Part shown: piece by piece, positions 16,489-25,795 of the stretch
Layout of the letters: every line of letters begins with the position of its first letter
Position numbering within the stretch: position 1 is the stretch's first letter
NCBI GenBank assembly: GCA_964460905.1
Contig: CAYWRM010000004.1
Span: 62,001-126,000, forward strand
Source of the DNA: GCA-002708315 sp964460905
GTDB lineage: Bacteria; Bacteroidota; Bacteroidia; Bacteroidales; F082
DNA: 64,000 nucleotides
Direction: 5' to 3'
Position numbers and translations under genes: made by a program
Notes under the pieces: model-generated
Databases searched by the model: none
Told to the model about the DNA's origin: nothing
The model's input: the letters and a program-made list of their open reading frames with translations, nothing else

Positions 16489-19400
16489 TTATTTTAAGTT
16501 AATTGTTATTCTGTTTAGAGCCTCTATGGCCTTTTTAAAATTATATTTATTAATTGATGTTGTTAACTCATCAAAATCAGAACCTGTTAATCCTGCTGTT
16601 TCAATCTCCTTAATTACCGTTTTCGCTTTTGGGCTTTTTGCCAGTAGCATATCTTTCAACTTCGGTATAAGTTCTTTTAATCTTTCTTTATCTAATTGAA
16701 CAGCTTCCTTTTCTTCTTTTAAACCCAGAGATTCAGTAATAGCATTGATAAGTTGTTGAATTTGTTGATCCAGGGCAACTAGTTTATTTATGACTTCAGC
16801 ATCTTTATGATTTACAATGTGTTGTTCTACAACTTTTGAAAGTTCATGAATGCTATTTGCCCCAATATTCCCACTAACACCCTTCAAGGTATGTATTAGC
16901 CGTTTTGCAGTATCATAATCTTTTTTATTGTATGTGCTGCTAATCTCTTCGACCACTTCTTTATTGTTGTCCACAAACTTATTCAGGATATTTAAGTAGA
17001 GAGATTTTTTATTATTCATCCTTTTCAAAGCTCCTTCAATATTCAACCCTGGAATATTTGGGATTTCTATATCCTGGCTTTTGGCTTTTGGCTTTTGGCT
17101 TTTGGCTTTTGGCTCTTGAATTACTGTATCCGGTTTTATCCATTTTACTAAAGCTCCAAACATTTCATCGGGATTTATGGGTTTAGTAACAAAGTCCTGC
17201 ATGCCTATGGACATGCATTTTTCTTTTACGCCTACCATGGCATCTGCGGTCATGGCTACAATTGGTAGATTATCAAGATCCTTTATTTTTCTAATCTCTG
17301 TGCTTGCAACATATCCATCCATTACAGGCATTTGAAGATCCATAAAGACTAAATCATAACTGGAGGCTTGTACCATATCTAAGGCTTCCTGTCCGTTGTT
17401 GGCGATATCAACAACAAAACCGACGTCTTCCATCAGCTCCTGAGCCACCTGCTGATTGATTTCATTATCTTCGGTTAATAGGATCATAGCTCCTCTGATT
17501 TTTTCAAGTTCAACAGAAAACTTTAACGCTCCTGTATCTTTGCTTTTCTTTGTTCTGGCCTCTTTACCAAAAACCTCCATTATGGAGTCAAATAGGTATG
17601 AGTAAGTTACAGGCTTTACAAGAAATCCATTAATTCCTATCGCTTCTGCTTTTTTGGCTACCTCTTCTCTTCCGAAGGAGGTAATCATCATAATCATTGG
17701 GGTTATTATATTCTTCTCTTCTTTTATTATTTTTGAAGCTTCCAAGCCATCCATCCCTGGCATCTTCCAGTCCATTAATACCAGCTCAAAAGGATCGTCT
17801 TTCTGTTTTTCAAGCAATCCAATGGCTGCTTCGCCAGAAGATACTGCTGTTACTTTAAATGAAAATGTTTCCAGAGCTTCTGTTAATATTTCTCGAGCTG
17901 TGGCGTTATCATCACAAATCAACACCTTCATTCCGCGAAGATCGACTGATGGTGCATACTCTTTTCGTTTCTGGTCTTTCTGAACACCTATCGTAGCGGT
18001 AAAATAAAAACTGCTCCCTTTGCCAATTTCACTTTCCAAACCAACTTCTCCTCCCATCAACTCTGCAAGTTTCTTACTAATGGCTAAGCCTAGACCTGTA
18101 CCTCCATATTTTCTTGTCGTGGATTGATCAGCTTGAGAAAAAGATTGGAAAAGTTTAGTTTGTTGTTCTTTAGTTAAGCCTATTCCTGTATCTCTTACAG
18201 AGAATTTTATAACTATATCGTCTCCTTTCTTTTCTTCTAGCATAGCAGAAACAACCACTTCACCTTTTTCTGTAAACTTTACTGCATTGCTGCAATAATT
18301 GGTTATTATCTGTCCTATTCTCAATGGATCCCCAATTAGATTAAGAGGAAGATTTTTGTCAATATGCATGGCAAACTCAATACCCTTCTCCTGTGCTTTT
18401 TGCGAAACAAGATTTGATACAGTATCAAAAACATGCTCGATGTCGAACTCTGTTTTTTCAATATTAAGTTTCCCTGCTTCTATTTTTGAGAAATCAAGAA
18501 TATCGTTAATAATTCCAAGCAGAGAGTTTGCCGATCGGTCTATTTTTACAAGATAATCTTCTTGCTTTCGGTTTAATTCTGTTTTAAGGGCTAAATTAGA
18601 TAATCCCATTATGGCGTTCATAGGGGTGCGGATCTCGTGCGACATGGTGGCGAGAAATTGGCTTTTTGCTGTCGTGGCGGACTCGGCCGTCTCTTTTGCA
18701 CTCGCTAGCTCTTTTTCAGCTTTTTTAATATCAGAGATATCTTGAGTTACACCATACATATGTAATGCTTTACCCTCTTCGTCACGATCCATTATTCCAA
18801 GTGCATGTATCCATACGATCTTGTTATCTACAGGGCGTTTAAATGGGAAAGTTGCATCATAAGTTGGATATTTACCATCGATGGCACCATTAAATTTATC
18901 ACCCACATCTTTTGCAATTTCCGGATCTCCGGCAACAACAGCATCAAACCAGTCTGATATCTGATAAATTTTATCATCAGTTGGGTGCATTCCAAAAATA
19001 GTGGTTGCTCTATCACTTTGATGATACAGATTATCCTTTGTGAAATCAATGTCCCAAAATCCGGATTTTGTCAAGTCGAGTGCATTATCAGAGAGCATAT
19101 TTACATGTTTGAGCTCTTTTTCTGCTTTTTTCCTATAGGTGATATCTTCTTCAATAATTACTATATGCTTTAATTCACCTGTTTTGTTCATAACACCAGA
19201 CAAAGACATACTACTCCAGAATTTAGTACCATCTTTCTTTTTACTTAATATTTCACCTTTCCAATTTTTCCCTTGCGAAATGGGTTTAAAGATATTGTCA
19301 TATTCTGATTTACTAATTACTCCTGTATCCAGTAATGAGTGTGTATTACCTATCATTTCACTGGATTTAAATCCAGTTACTGCAGTATACTCAGGATTTA

Positions 19401-21474
19401 CATAGTCAACTATACCATTAGGATTAGTAATTGATACCATTGTTGGATTGTGTTCAATGGCAGTTAAAAGTTTATTTGTTTCTTCTTCGAGTTTTTTACG
19501 CTCAGTAATGTCTCGAAAAAAGGCGACTATGTGTTTATCATTACCAAAATCTAAATATGATGCACTTACTTCTATTGGAAAAACAACTCCACCTTTAGTA
19601 ATATTTACTGATTCAAAACTTGCATTAACTGAAGTTGAAAGGTCATTTGTTAACTCTAACCAACTATGCTTATTCATTTTAGGGTCGATATCAAAAACAC
19701 TTAATTTCAAAAACTCCTCTTTAGTATAACCAAGCCTACTATAACTTCTTTCATTAACATATTCAAACTTTGCAGTATCAATATTTATCATTATTATAGA
19801 ATCCCCTGCGTTATCTAGGGCATATCTGGATAAATGCAAACTTTTTTCAGATTCTTTTCTTTCTGTTATATCACTAAAGGTAATTACAGACCCTATAAGA
19901 TTTCCTTCTTTTTTCATTGGAGTAGCAGAATATTCAACAGGGAAGCAGGTGCCATCTTTTTTCCAAAGAACTTCATCATCCACTCGACTAGTTTTGTCTT
20001 CAGTAAATGCATGATACATAGGACATTCTTCTTTAGGATAAAGATCTTCATTTTCATGATGATGGTGGAATAAATCGTGTGCACTACCGCCAAGTAATTC
20101 TTCGCTTTTAAATCCTAATATGTTTTCAGCAGCTGGGTTTATAAAGGTAATTTTCCCTTTGATATCAGTGCCAAAAATTCCTTCACTTGAGGAATATAGA
20201 AGTAGTCTGCTCCTTTCTTCAGATTTTAATAGTTCTTCTTCACGCTTCTTAAGGGAGTCTCGCATTATAATCATTGATTCTCCAAGGAGATCATGTTCAG
20301 AAATTAAGTCCACTTTTACATTATAATCACCTTCAGCAATTTTTCTTGCAATCTCAGCTTTCTTCGTTATTGACTGAATGATTTTCTTAAATGATTCGGC
20401 AAGTAGGCCAATTTCATCTTTTGAGTCTATTTCTATGGGGATGTCAACATCTCCTATTGATACAGCAATAGCTGAATCCGTTATCGTTTTAATAGGTTTT
20501 GTTATCGATTTAATAACGATAGTGGATAGGAAAATGCCTATAACCAACATAATAATTGTAATTATGGCTATACTCATATTCGTATTAGTGTTCGAAGCTT
20601 GTAATTCTGGGCCTAATATATCTTGATGATTTTTTACCGAGAGTTTTATAAGTTCTATGTTTCTAGCAATCTCAGGTCCAACTTTATCTAAAACATTTAT
20701 TTGAATATTATTTCTATTGTGAATGATGTTAACTAGTTGATTGAAAGTTTTTAAATAGATATTTTTAGAATTCTGAACTCTTTTTAGAAATGGTAGATGT
20801 TCTGTATCATATTTCAAGCTAATCCCTAATTTGTCAAGATTGATCTGCATCTTTCCAAACTCTTCATATACTCTGTTTACAGCACTTTCTTTATTATTAT
20901 CGAGAAATTTAGCCATATACAATCGAGCAAGAAGTAAATGCTTCATAGCAAGCGCTGTATAATAAGAGGCCTCTTGTTGACCTTCAATCTCAGTTGATTC
21001 TAGTATCTCAGTGAGGGTGTTTTCCATAAAAGGACCTTGGATATCCAGAATCTCATAAACGTATTCATTTCGTTTCTTTCTAAATTCAACAATCGTGTCG
21101 AAATTGATAATATATTTAGTTAAACTATTCTTTATACTTAGTATTTCTGATTTTTGCTTTTCATCTGTTATTTCTTCAATTCCTTCTTCAATTAAATCCT
21201 CAAGAACAATAACCCATTCGGCAGTCTCTTCCTGATATTGTTTATCTCCATCTATCTGAAAATTCTTTACAGCTGTTCTGAGTTTTAGCATATTAGCTTG
21301 AATTCTCCCAGAAATATTTGTAATACGAGCGATGCTTCTATACTCTGAAAATCCACTTGATGATGTAGATAAAGAATTGAATGCTATAAAAGAAATTATA
21401 AGCATTAAGACAATCATAAGAACGAATCCCAGAGTTAATCTTCTACTTATAGTTAACTTATTTAATATATTCAT
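16489..21474 (-). CDS. large hybrid histidine kinase (HAMP, 4 PAS, HisKA-HATPase, 2 REC, HPt)
   Basis: A 1661-residue membrane sensor. A first membrane helix (14-34), a ~265-residue helical extracytoplasmic domain and a second helix (~300-322) lead to HAMP, then four PAS domains (~420-920). HisKA has SHEIRTPMNAIMG at ~945, the ATPase has DTGIGL and GGTGLGLAI. Two receivers follow (LMDWKMPGMDG near 1234, FMDLQMPVMDG near 1378) and an HPt domain with IHTLKGVSGN near 1527. This permits a full His-Asp-Asp-His relay, but no DNA-binding output is attached. The PAS1 loop has HHHHENED. A 7-bp tandem repeat sits in the REC2-HPt linker. Confidence 0.93.
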   Translation of the reverse strand: MNILNKLTISRRLTLGFVLMIVLMLIISFIAFNSLSTSSSGFSEYRSIARITNISGRIQANMLKLRTAVKNFQIDGDKQYQEETAEWVIVLEDLIEEGIEEITDEKQKSEILSIKNSLTKYIINFDTIVEFRKKRNEYVYEILDIQGPFMENTLTEILESTEIEGQQEASYYTALAMKHLLLARLYMAKFLDNNKESAVNRVYEEFGKMQINLDKLGISLKYDTEHLPFLKRVQNSKNIYLKTFNQLVNIIHNRNNIQINVLDKVGPEIARNIELIKLSVKNHQDILGPELQASNTNTNMSIAIITIIMLVIGIFLSTIVIKSITKPIKTITDSAIAVSIGDVDIPIEIDSKDEIGLLAESFKKIIQSITKKAEIARKIAEGDYNVKVDLISEHDLLGESMIIMRDSLKKREEELLKSEERSRLLLYSSSEGIFGTDIKGKITFINPAAENILGFKSEELLGGSAHDLFHHHHENEDLYPKEECPMYHAFTEDKTSRVDDEVLWKKDGTCFPVEYSATPMKKEGNLIGSVITFSDITERKESEKSLHLSRYALDNAGDSIIMINIDTAKFEYVNERSYSRLGYTKEEFLKLSVFDIDPKMNKHSWLELTNDLSTSVNASFESVNITKGGVVFPIEVSASYLDFGNDKHIVAFFRDITERKKLEEETNKLLTAIEHNPTMVSITNPNGIVDYVNPEYTAVTGFKSSEMIGNTHSLLDTGVISKSEYDNIFKPISQGKNWKGEILSKKKDGTKFWSSMSLSGVMNKTGELKHIVIIEEDITYRKKAEKELKHVNMLSDNALDLTKSGFWDIDFTKDNLYHQSDRATTIFGMHPTDDKIYQISDWFDAVVAGDPEIAKDVGDKFNGAIDGKYPTYDATFPFKRPVDNKIVWIHALGIMDRDEEGKALHMYGVTQDISDIKKAEKELASAKETAESATTAKSQFLATMSHEIRTPMNAIMGLSNLALKTELNRKQEDYLVKIDRSANSLLGIINDILDFSKIEAGKLNIEKTEFDIEHVFDTVSNLVSQKAQEKGIEFAMHIDKNLPLNLIGDPLRIGQIITNYCSNAVKFTEKGEVVVSAMLEEKKGDDIVIKFSVRDTGIGLTKEQQTKLFQSFSQADQSTTRKYGGTGLGLAISKKLAELMGGEVGLESEIGKGSSFYFTATIGVQKDQKRKEYAPSVDLRGMKVLICDDNATAREILTEALETFSFKVTAVSSGEAAIGLLEKQKDDPFELVLMDWKMPGMDGLEASKIIKEEKNIITPMIMMITSFGREEVAKKAEAIGINGFLVKPVTYSYLFDSIMEVFGKEARTKKSKDTGALKFSVELEKIRGAMILLTEDNEINQQVAQELMEDVGFVVDIANNGQEALDMVQASSYDLVFMDLQMPVMDGYVASTEIRKIKDLDNLPIVAMTADAMVGVKEKCMSIGMQDFVTKPINPDEMFGALVKWIKPDTVIQEPKAKSQKPKAKSQDIEIPNIPGLNIEGALKRMNNKKSLYLNILNKFVDNNKEVVEEISSTYNKKDYDTAKRLIHTLKGVSGNIGANSIHELSKVVEQHIVNHKDAEVINKLVALDQQIQQLINAITESLGLKEEKEAVQLDKERLKELIPKLKDMLLAKSPKAKTVIKEIETAGLTGSDFDELTTSINKYNFKKAIEALNRITINLK
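17076..17117. repeat. heptanucleotide tandem repeat in kinase linker (GGCTTTT x5 + GGCTCTT)
   Basis: Five perfect copies of GGCTTTT (17076-17110) and one variant (17111-17117) lie inside the coding sequence, at about residues 1452-1466, between the second receiver and the HPt domain. In the sense direction the unit is AAAAGCC and encodes the run KAKSQKPKAKSQ. The 7-bp unit shifts frame with each gain or loss. Both other frames stop soon after the repeat. Confidence 0.95.
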
Positions 21475-21507
21475 AAGTTGTGTTTTATATTATTTAGTAT
21501 CATTGAG

Positions 21508-24500
21508 TTAAAGAGTTTCATTAATTTTTTCTAGAATTATAATTGCATTCTTGAAGTCATATTTACTTAATTTACTTTTCATTGTATCAAATTCATCTCC
21601 TGTGAATCCAGCTTCCTCTAATTCTTTTATTAGTAGTTTTGCTTTAGGACTTTTTGCAGTTAATAACTCCTTTAGTTTTGGTAAAAGGTCTTTAACTCGT
21701 TCGACATTCAATTCCTTACTTTCGACTTTAGTCTCAAAACTCATTTGAGAAGAAATATTGGTGAATAACTCTTTCAACTCTATATCTAGTTTATTTAAAT
21801 CCGTTTCAATTTTCCCTGAATCTTTCTCATGGATACTGGCTTCAACTATTTTCGTGTTTTCATTTAAGGATTCCGCACCAATATTCCCACTAACACCTTT
21901 GAGAGTGTGAATTAATCTTTGTGCTGTTTCATAATCATCTTTTTCAAGTGTGGCCTTTATTTCTGTAATGAAATTCTGATTGTTGTTGTAGAATTTCTCC
22001 AGAATATTCAAGTAGAGTTTCTTTTTATTGTTCATCCTACCCAAAGCACTTTGGATATTCAAACCGGGGATATTTGGTATTTCTATATTCTCTGTTTTTT
22101 CCTTAATGTCTGTAACTTTTTTCTTTTTTCTTTTTTCTTTTTTCTTTCCATCCGGTTTAATCCACTCCACCATCGCACCAAACATTTCATCAGGATCAAT
22201 GGGTTTTGTAACCATATCGTTCATTCCAAGTTCAAGGCATTTTTCTTTAACGCCTGTCATCGCATCTGCAGTCATAGCTATGATCGGCACCTCATTATAT
22301 TGACTTAGTTTCCTTATTTCTTCTGTTGCAGTCAATCCATCCATAACAGGCATCTGAATATCCATGAATATTAATGCATATTTAGAATTTTCTCCCGAAG
22401 ATTTCATTTTCTCAACAGCTTCTAATCCATTATTCGCTATCTCTACAACAAACCCCGCATCTTCCATAAGCTCCATAGCAACCTGTTGGTTAATTTCGTT
22501 ATCCTCTGTAAGGAGAATTGTTGTGCCTACTATGTTTTCAAGTGCCTTTTTGTGTTTCTTTCCCTTAACTTCTTTTTTTCGACGTGACCTTTCTTCTAAT
22601 GAAAATACTTCCATGATTGTATCAAAAAGCGTCGAAAAAGTGTAAGGTTTTGCTATATAACCATCAAACCCCGCTTTCTTTGCTCTATAGGCAGCTGACT
22701 CACTTCCGTAAGCGGTGACAAGAATCGTTTTCAATTTGGAGTAATCAGGATTCTGTTTTAGTTTAGTTACTGTTTCTATTCCATCCATATCGGGCATTTG
22801 ACAGTCAATTAATAGCAATTGATATTTGTTTTTCTTCAGCTCATCAATTACTTCAATACCAGAATCTACAATCTTCGTGTTGAATTTAAACAAGTTTAGT
22901 GCTTCTGAGAAAATCAGCCTTGCTGTTTCATTGTCATCGCAAGCTAGTACATTGATATGTTGTATATCCTGAGGTGTTTTAAATTCCGTTCTTTTCTTCT
23001 TTTCCTGGACACCAAAAATACCCGTGAAGTAAAACGTGCTTCCTTTGCCAAATTCACTTTCTACACCAGTAGTTCCACCCATTATTTCTGCAAGTTTTTT
23101 ACAGATAGCTAATCCTAATCCTGTACCACCATATTTGCGTGTGGTTGAGCTATCGGCCTGACTAAATTCCTGAAATAGTTTTCCTTTTTGCTCTGCTGTT
23201 AATCCTATTCCTGTATCCTTAACAGAAAATTGAAGTTTAAGATTATTGCTTTCAAGGATTTCTTTAACACTAACATCAACAACTATTTCGCCTTTTTCTG
23301 TAAACTTAATTGCGTTGCTACAGAAATTTGTAATAATCTGACCTATGCGTAAAGGATCACTAATGAGGTAATACGGCACATCGGGTGAAACGTGCAAAGA
23401 AAATTCAAGTCCTTTGTCCTGCGCTTTTTGTGAATTCAAATTAGATACCGTATCGAGAACTTGCTCCAAATCAAAATCAATATTTTCAACATTAATTTTT
23501 CCTGCTTCTATTTTTGAGAAATCCAATATGTCATTAATAATCCCAAGTAATGCATATGCTGATCTGTCAATCTTGTTTAAATAATCTTCTTGTTTTCGTG
23601 AAAGATCTGTTCTTAAAGCAAGGTTGGAAAGTCCTATTATTGCATTCATCGGAGTGCGAATCTCGTGTGACATAGTAGCTAGGAATTGGCTTTTTGATTG
23701 TGTGGCAGACTCTGCATTTTCTCTGGCAATGTTTAGTTCATCAAATGTCTCCTCCAATTTGTCATTTTGATCATTAATTATTTTATTCCTTCTCCCTAAA
23801 GCCTTAACATAGAAAATGGCAACAATTAATAGGATAAATAGAAGTCCCAGACCAGAGAAAACAATGATGTAATTTCTCGTCTGTAATATTTTTTTAGCTC
23901 TATCTTCTTCTAATCTGATTTTTTCCTCAACTGCTTTTTGTTTTTCGTATTCATATTTATACTCTAGTCTAATAACCTCTTTTTGGTTTTTTTCACTATC
24001 GATACTGTCTCTTGTTTTTATATAGAGTTCGTACATTTCCAAAGCCGGTTTAAACTTACCTGTATCTTTGTATGAGTCATACAAGGCCTTTGAAGCATCT
24101 CTGATTTCTATTACAGTGCCTACTTCTTTAGCTATTGTAAGAGCACGTGTTCCGTATCTAATTGCTTTTGCATTGTTACCCTGTTTTTGATAAATAATCC
24201 CGATGCGATTTAAGGAAGAAGCAATTCCCCTTTTATCCTTAATTTCTTCCCTGAGGGATAAGCTGCGTTTATAATAGTCAATGGCTTTGGTAAAATCACC
24301 AAGTTCAGAATAGTTAATTCCAATGTTATTTAGGGAAATTGCAATTCCCCACTTATCCCCAAATTCTTCCTTAATGGCTAAACTGCGGGAATGATAATCA
24401 ATTGCTTTAGTATAATCTTTCTGTGCGCTATAAATATTTCCTATGCTGGTATAGGATGTGGCGATTCCCTTTTTGTTGCCAATCTCTTCCCGAATGGCTA

Positions 24501-24984
24501 AACTGCGGTTATAATAGTCAATGGCACTGGCATAATCACCTTGCTCCTTGTAAATAATTCCAATGTTATTTAAAGAATTGGCAATACCTCGTTTGTTACC
24601 TATTTGTTCCCAAATGGTTAAACTGCTCATATAGTAGTCCATTGCGTTGGCATAATCGCCTTTAACCAAAAAGGATATTCCTTGTGTATTTATGGCTATT
24701 GCCATCTGTTTTTGGAGCCCTTTACTTTTTGCAAATTCATATTCCAATTGTGCAAAATAGAAGGCACTGTCTGGTTTAGAAAATAGGTATCCTTGATCTA
24801 CAAACTCATGAATTGCTTTTATACGAATAGTATCTGGTCGGGAAATATTATTCCACACATCCCATAGGGAGTCTAGACCTGCCAGCCGGTCAGGCAGGTT
24901 GACTTGAGAAAATGCAGCTTGACTACTAAAAATTATAGATGTAAATGTAATTATTGTAATTGCTATAATTTTTGAAGCTGACAT
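21508..24984 (-). CDS. TPR-containing hybrid histidine kinase (HisKA-HATPase, 2 REC, HPt)
   Basis: A 1158-residue sensor. A signal peptide (1-26, ending QAAFSQ) is followed by five or so 40-residue TPR units (~75-300), a coiled coil, a membrane helix (~373-393), then HisKA with SHEIRTPMNAIIG near 439, the ATPase (DTGIGL, GGTGLGLAI), receivers with LIDCQMPDMDG near 726 and FMDIQMPVMDG near 873, and HPt with IHTLKGVSGN near 1025. The sensory TPRs are periplasmic. The cytoplasmic half is clearly paralogous to the next kinase. A 7-bp repeat lies in the REC2-HPt linker. It is 33 bases before the next kinase gene. Confidence 0.93.
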   Translation of the reverse strand: MSASKIIAITIITFTSIIFSSQAAFSQVNLPDRLAGLDSLWDVWNNISRPDTIRIKAIHEFVDQGYLFSKPDSAFYFAQLEYEFAKSKGLQKQMAIAINTQGISFLVKGDYANAMDYYMSSLTIWEQIGNKRGIANSLNNIGIIYKEQGDYASAIDYYNRSLAIREEIGNKKGIATSYTSIGNIYSAQKDYTKAIDYHSRSLAIKEEFGDKWGIAISLNNIGINYSELGDFTKAIDYYKRSLSLREEIKDKRGIASSLNRIGIIYQKQGNNAKAIRYGTRALTIAKEVGTVIEIRDASKALYDSYKDTGKFKPALEMYELYIKTRDSIDSEKNQKEVIRLEYKYEYEKQKAVEEKIRLEEDRAKKILQTRNYIIVFSGLGLLFILLIVAIFYVKALGRRNKIINDQNDKLEETFDELNIARENAESATQSKSQFLATMSHEIRTPMNAIIGLSNLALRTDLSRKQEDYLNKIDRSAYALLGIINDILDFSKIEAGKINVENIDFDLEQVLDTVSNLNSQKAQDKGLEFSLHVSPDVPYYLISDPLRIGQIITNFCSNAIKFTEKGEIVVDVSVKEILESNNLKLQFSVKDTGIGLTAEQKGKLFQEFSQADSSTTRKYGGTGLGLAICKKLAEIMGGTTGVESEFGKGSTFYFTGIFGVQEKKKRTEFKTPQDIQHINVLACDDNETARLIFSEALNLFKFNTKIVDSGIEVIDELKKNKYQLLLIDCQMPDMDGIETVTKLKQNPDYSKLKTILVTAYGSESAAYRAKKAGFDGYIAKPYTFSTLFDTIMEVFSLEERSRRKKEVKGKKHKKALENIVGTTILLTEDNEINQQVAMELMEDAGFVVEIANNGLEAVEKMKSSGENSKYALIFMDIQMPVMDGLTATEEIRKLSQYNEVPIIAMTADAMTGVKEKCLELGMNDMVTKPIDPDEMFGAMVEWIKPDGKKKEKRKKKKVTDIKEKTENIEIPNIPGLNIQSALGRMNNKKKLYLNILEKFYNNNQNFITEIKATLEKDDYETAQRLIHTLKGVSGNIGAESLNENTKIVEASIHEKDSGKIETDLNKLDIELKELFTNISSQMSFETKVESKELNVERVKDLLPKLKELLTAKSPKAKLLIKELEEAGFTGDEFDTMKSKLSKYDFKNAIIILEKINETL
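22116..22143. repeat. heptanucleotide tandem repeat in kinase linker (CTTTTTT x4)
   Basis: Four perfect copies of CTTTTTT are followed by CTTTCC. In the sense strand the unit is AAAAAAG and encodes KKEKRKKKK around residues 947-956, between the second receiver and the HPt domain. Both other frames reach a stop within about 12 codons downstream. Confidence 0.93.
24160..24680. repeat. tandem ~120-bp repeats encoding TPR units
   Basis: Successive 120-bp blocks encode nearly the same 40-residue TPR (SLNNIGIIYKEQGDYASAID and variants, each with a YY.RSL.IREEIG.K.G tail). Phrases such as ctgcggttataatagtcaatgg recur in DNA, with variations, so the array probably grew by recent tandem duplication. 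Confidence 0.75.
24877..24899. repeat. GC-rich palindrome inside the start of the TPR kinase gene
   Basis: ACCTGCC at 24877-24883 pairs perfectly with GGCAGGT at 24893-24899 around an also GC-rich loop. It encodes LPDRLAGL, just after the signal peptide of the TPR kinase, and stands out from the AT-rich surroundings. Confidence 0.6.
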
Positions 24985-25007
24985 TTTGTTATGTTTTTAA
25001 TGCTTAC

Positions 25008-25091
25008 TTACATAGATAACTCATCAAGTAATTGTAATGTGCCTTTATTTAGTGCATTTAGCTTTTCAATGGTTATTACGTTCTTTTCCAA
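25008..25091 (-). pseudogene. remnant of menI 5' end (27 codons)
   Basis: A TTG-started frame of 27 codons whose first 19 codons match the start of the thioesterase gene at 15309 (KNVITIEKLNAL shared, then NKGTL against SKGTL). After that the match ends and a short unrelated tail closes at TAA 25008-25010. It lies ten bases after the Cache kinase, as menI lies after its own kinase. It is a by-product of the segment duplication and should not encode a working enzyme. Confidence 0.85.
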
Positions 25092-25795
25092 AATTTTACT
25101 TTAAGAGTATAAAAATATAAGAGTTATTTCTGTTTTTTCAGTAGAGCTTATTATCTCCATCGTAGCATCATTAATATCAAGGAATGTTTGTACATAGGCT
25201 AATCCAAGACCAATATCTTTGTCATAATGATCCTTTGCCAAACCAAATGGTTTAGTTATTTCTTCAATTCTATCAGGAGGTATAACTTCGCCCCTGTCGC
25301 TTACAATGAGTTTTATTTTTCCATTATCTTCAAAAGTTATTATGTCAATTACATTATTTTCATTTGAAAACTTTATAGCATTGCTAACAAGTTCTTCCAC
25401 AGTTCGTATAGTATAATCTTCTATACCAATTATGTTGTCATTATTTGAGTAGACTGCAGCGAAAGTACATTGTTTTTTTTCTGCATCAGGGAGTTTTGAT
25501 TCCAGTACTTTAGCAACAACTTTGTTAAGACTAAAACTAGTTTTCTCCATTTCTTTGCCAACTGTTTGCATTTGGGTGATTTCCAAAGCTGTTTTTGAGA
25601 ACTCATCAAGTCTGTCAACCGATTCCTGTAACATGTCAAGAAAATCTTTTAGTTCCGGATCTTTGATCATATCGTTTAAAAAGTGGGTTGACCCTACTAT
25701 CCCATTTAACGGTGTTCTTATTTCGTGACTTATTAGTTGTAGAAATTGGTTTTTTGCCTCATCCAAAACAAGAAGTTTTTTGTTGGCATCTTTAA
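25038..25795. repeat. duplicated segment B (kinase 3' half plus menI remnant)
   Basis: Counterpart of 15256-16010. Identity is highest at the 3' end of the kinase gene and in the spacer to menI, and falls toward the HisKA domain, which looks like gene conversion or a recent copy with a mosaic edge. One base change turns the kinase TAA stop into TTA, adding three codons. Confidence 0.9.
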
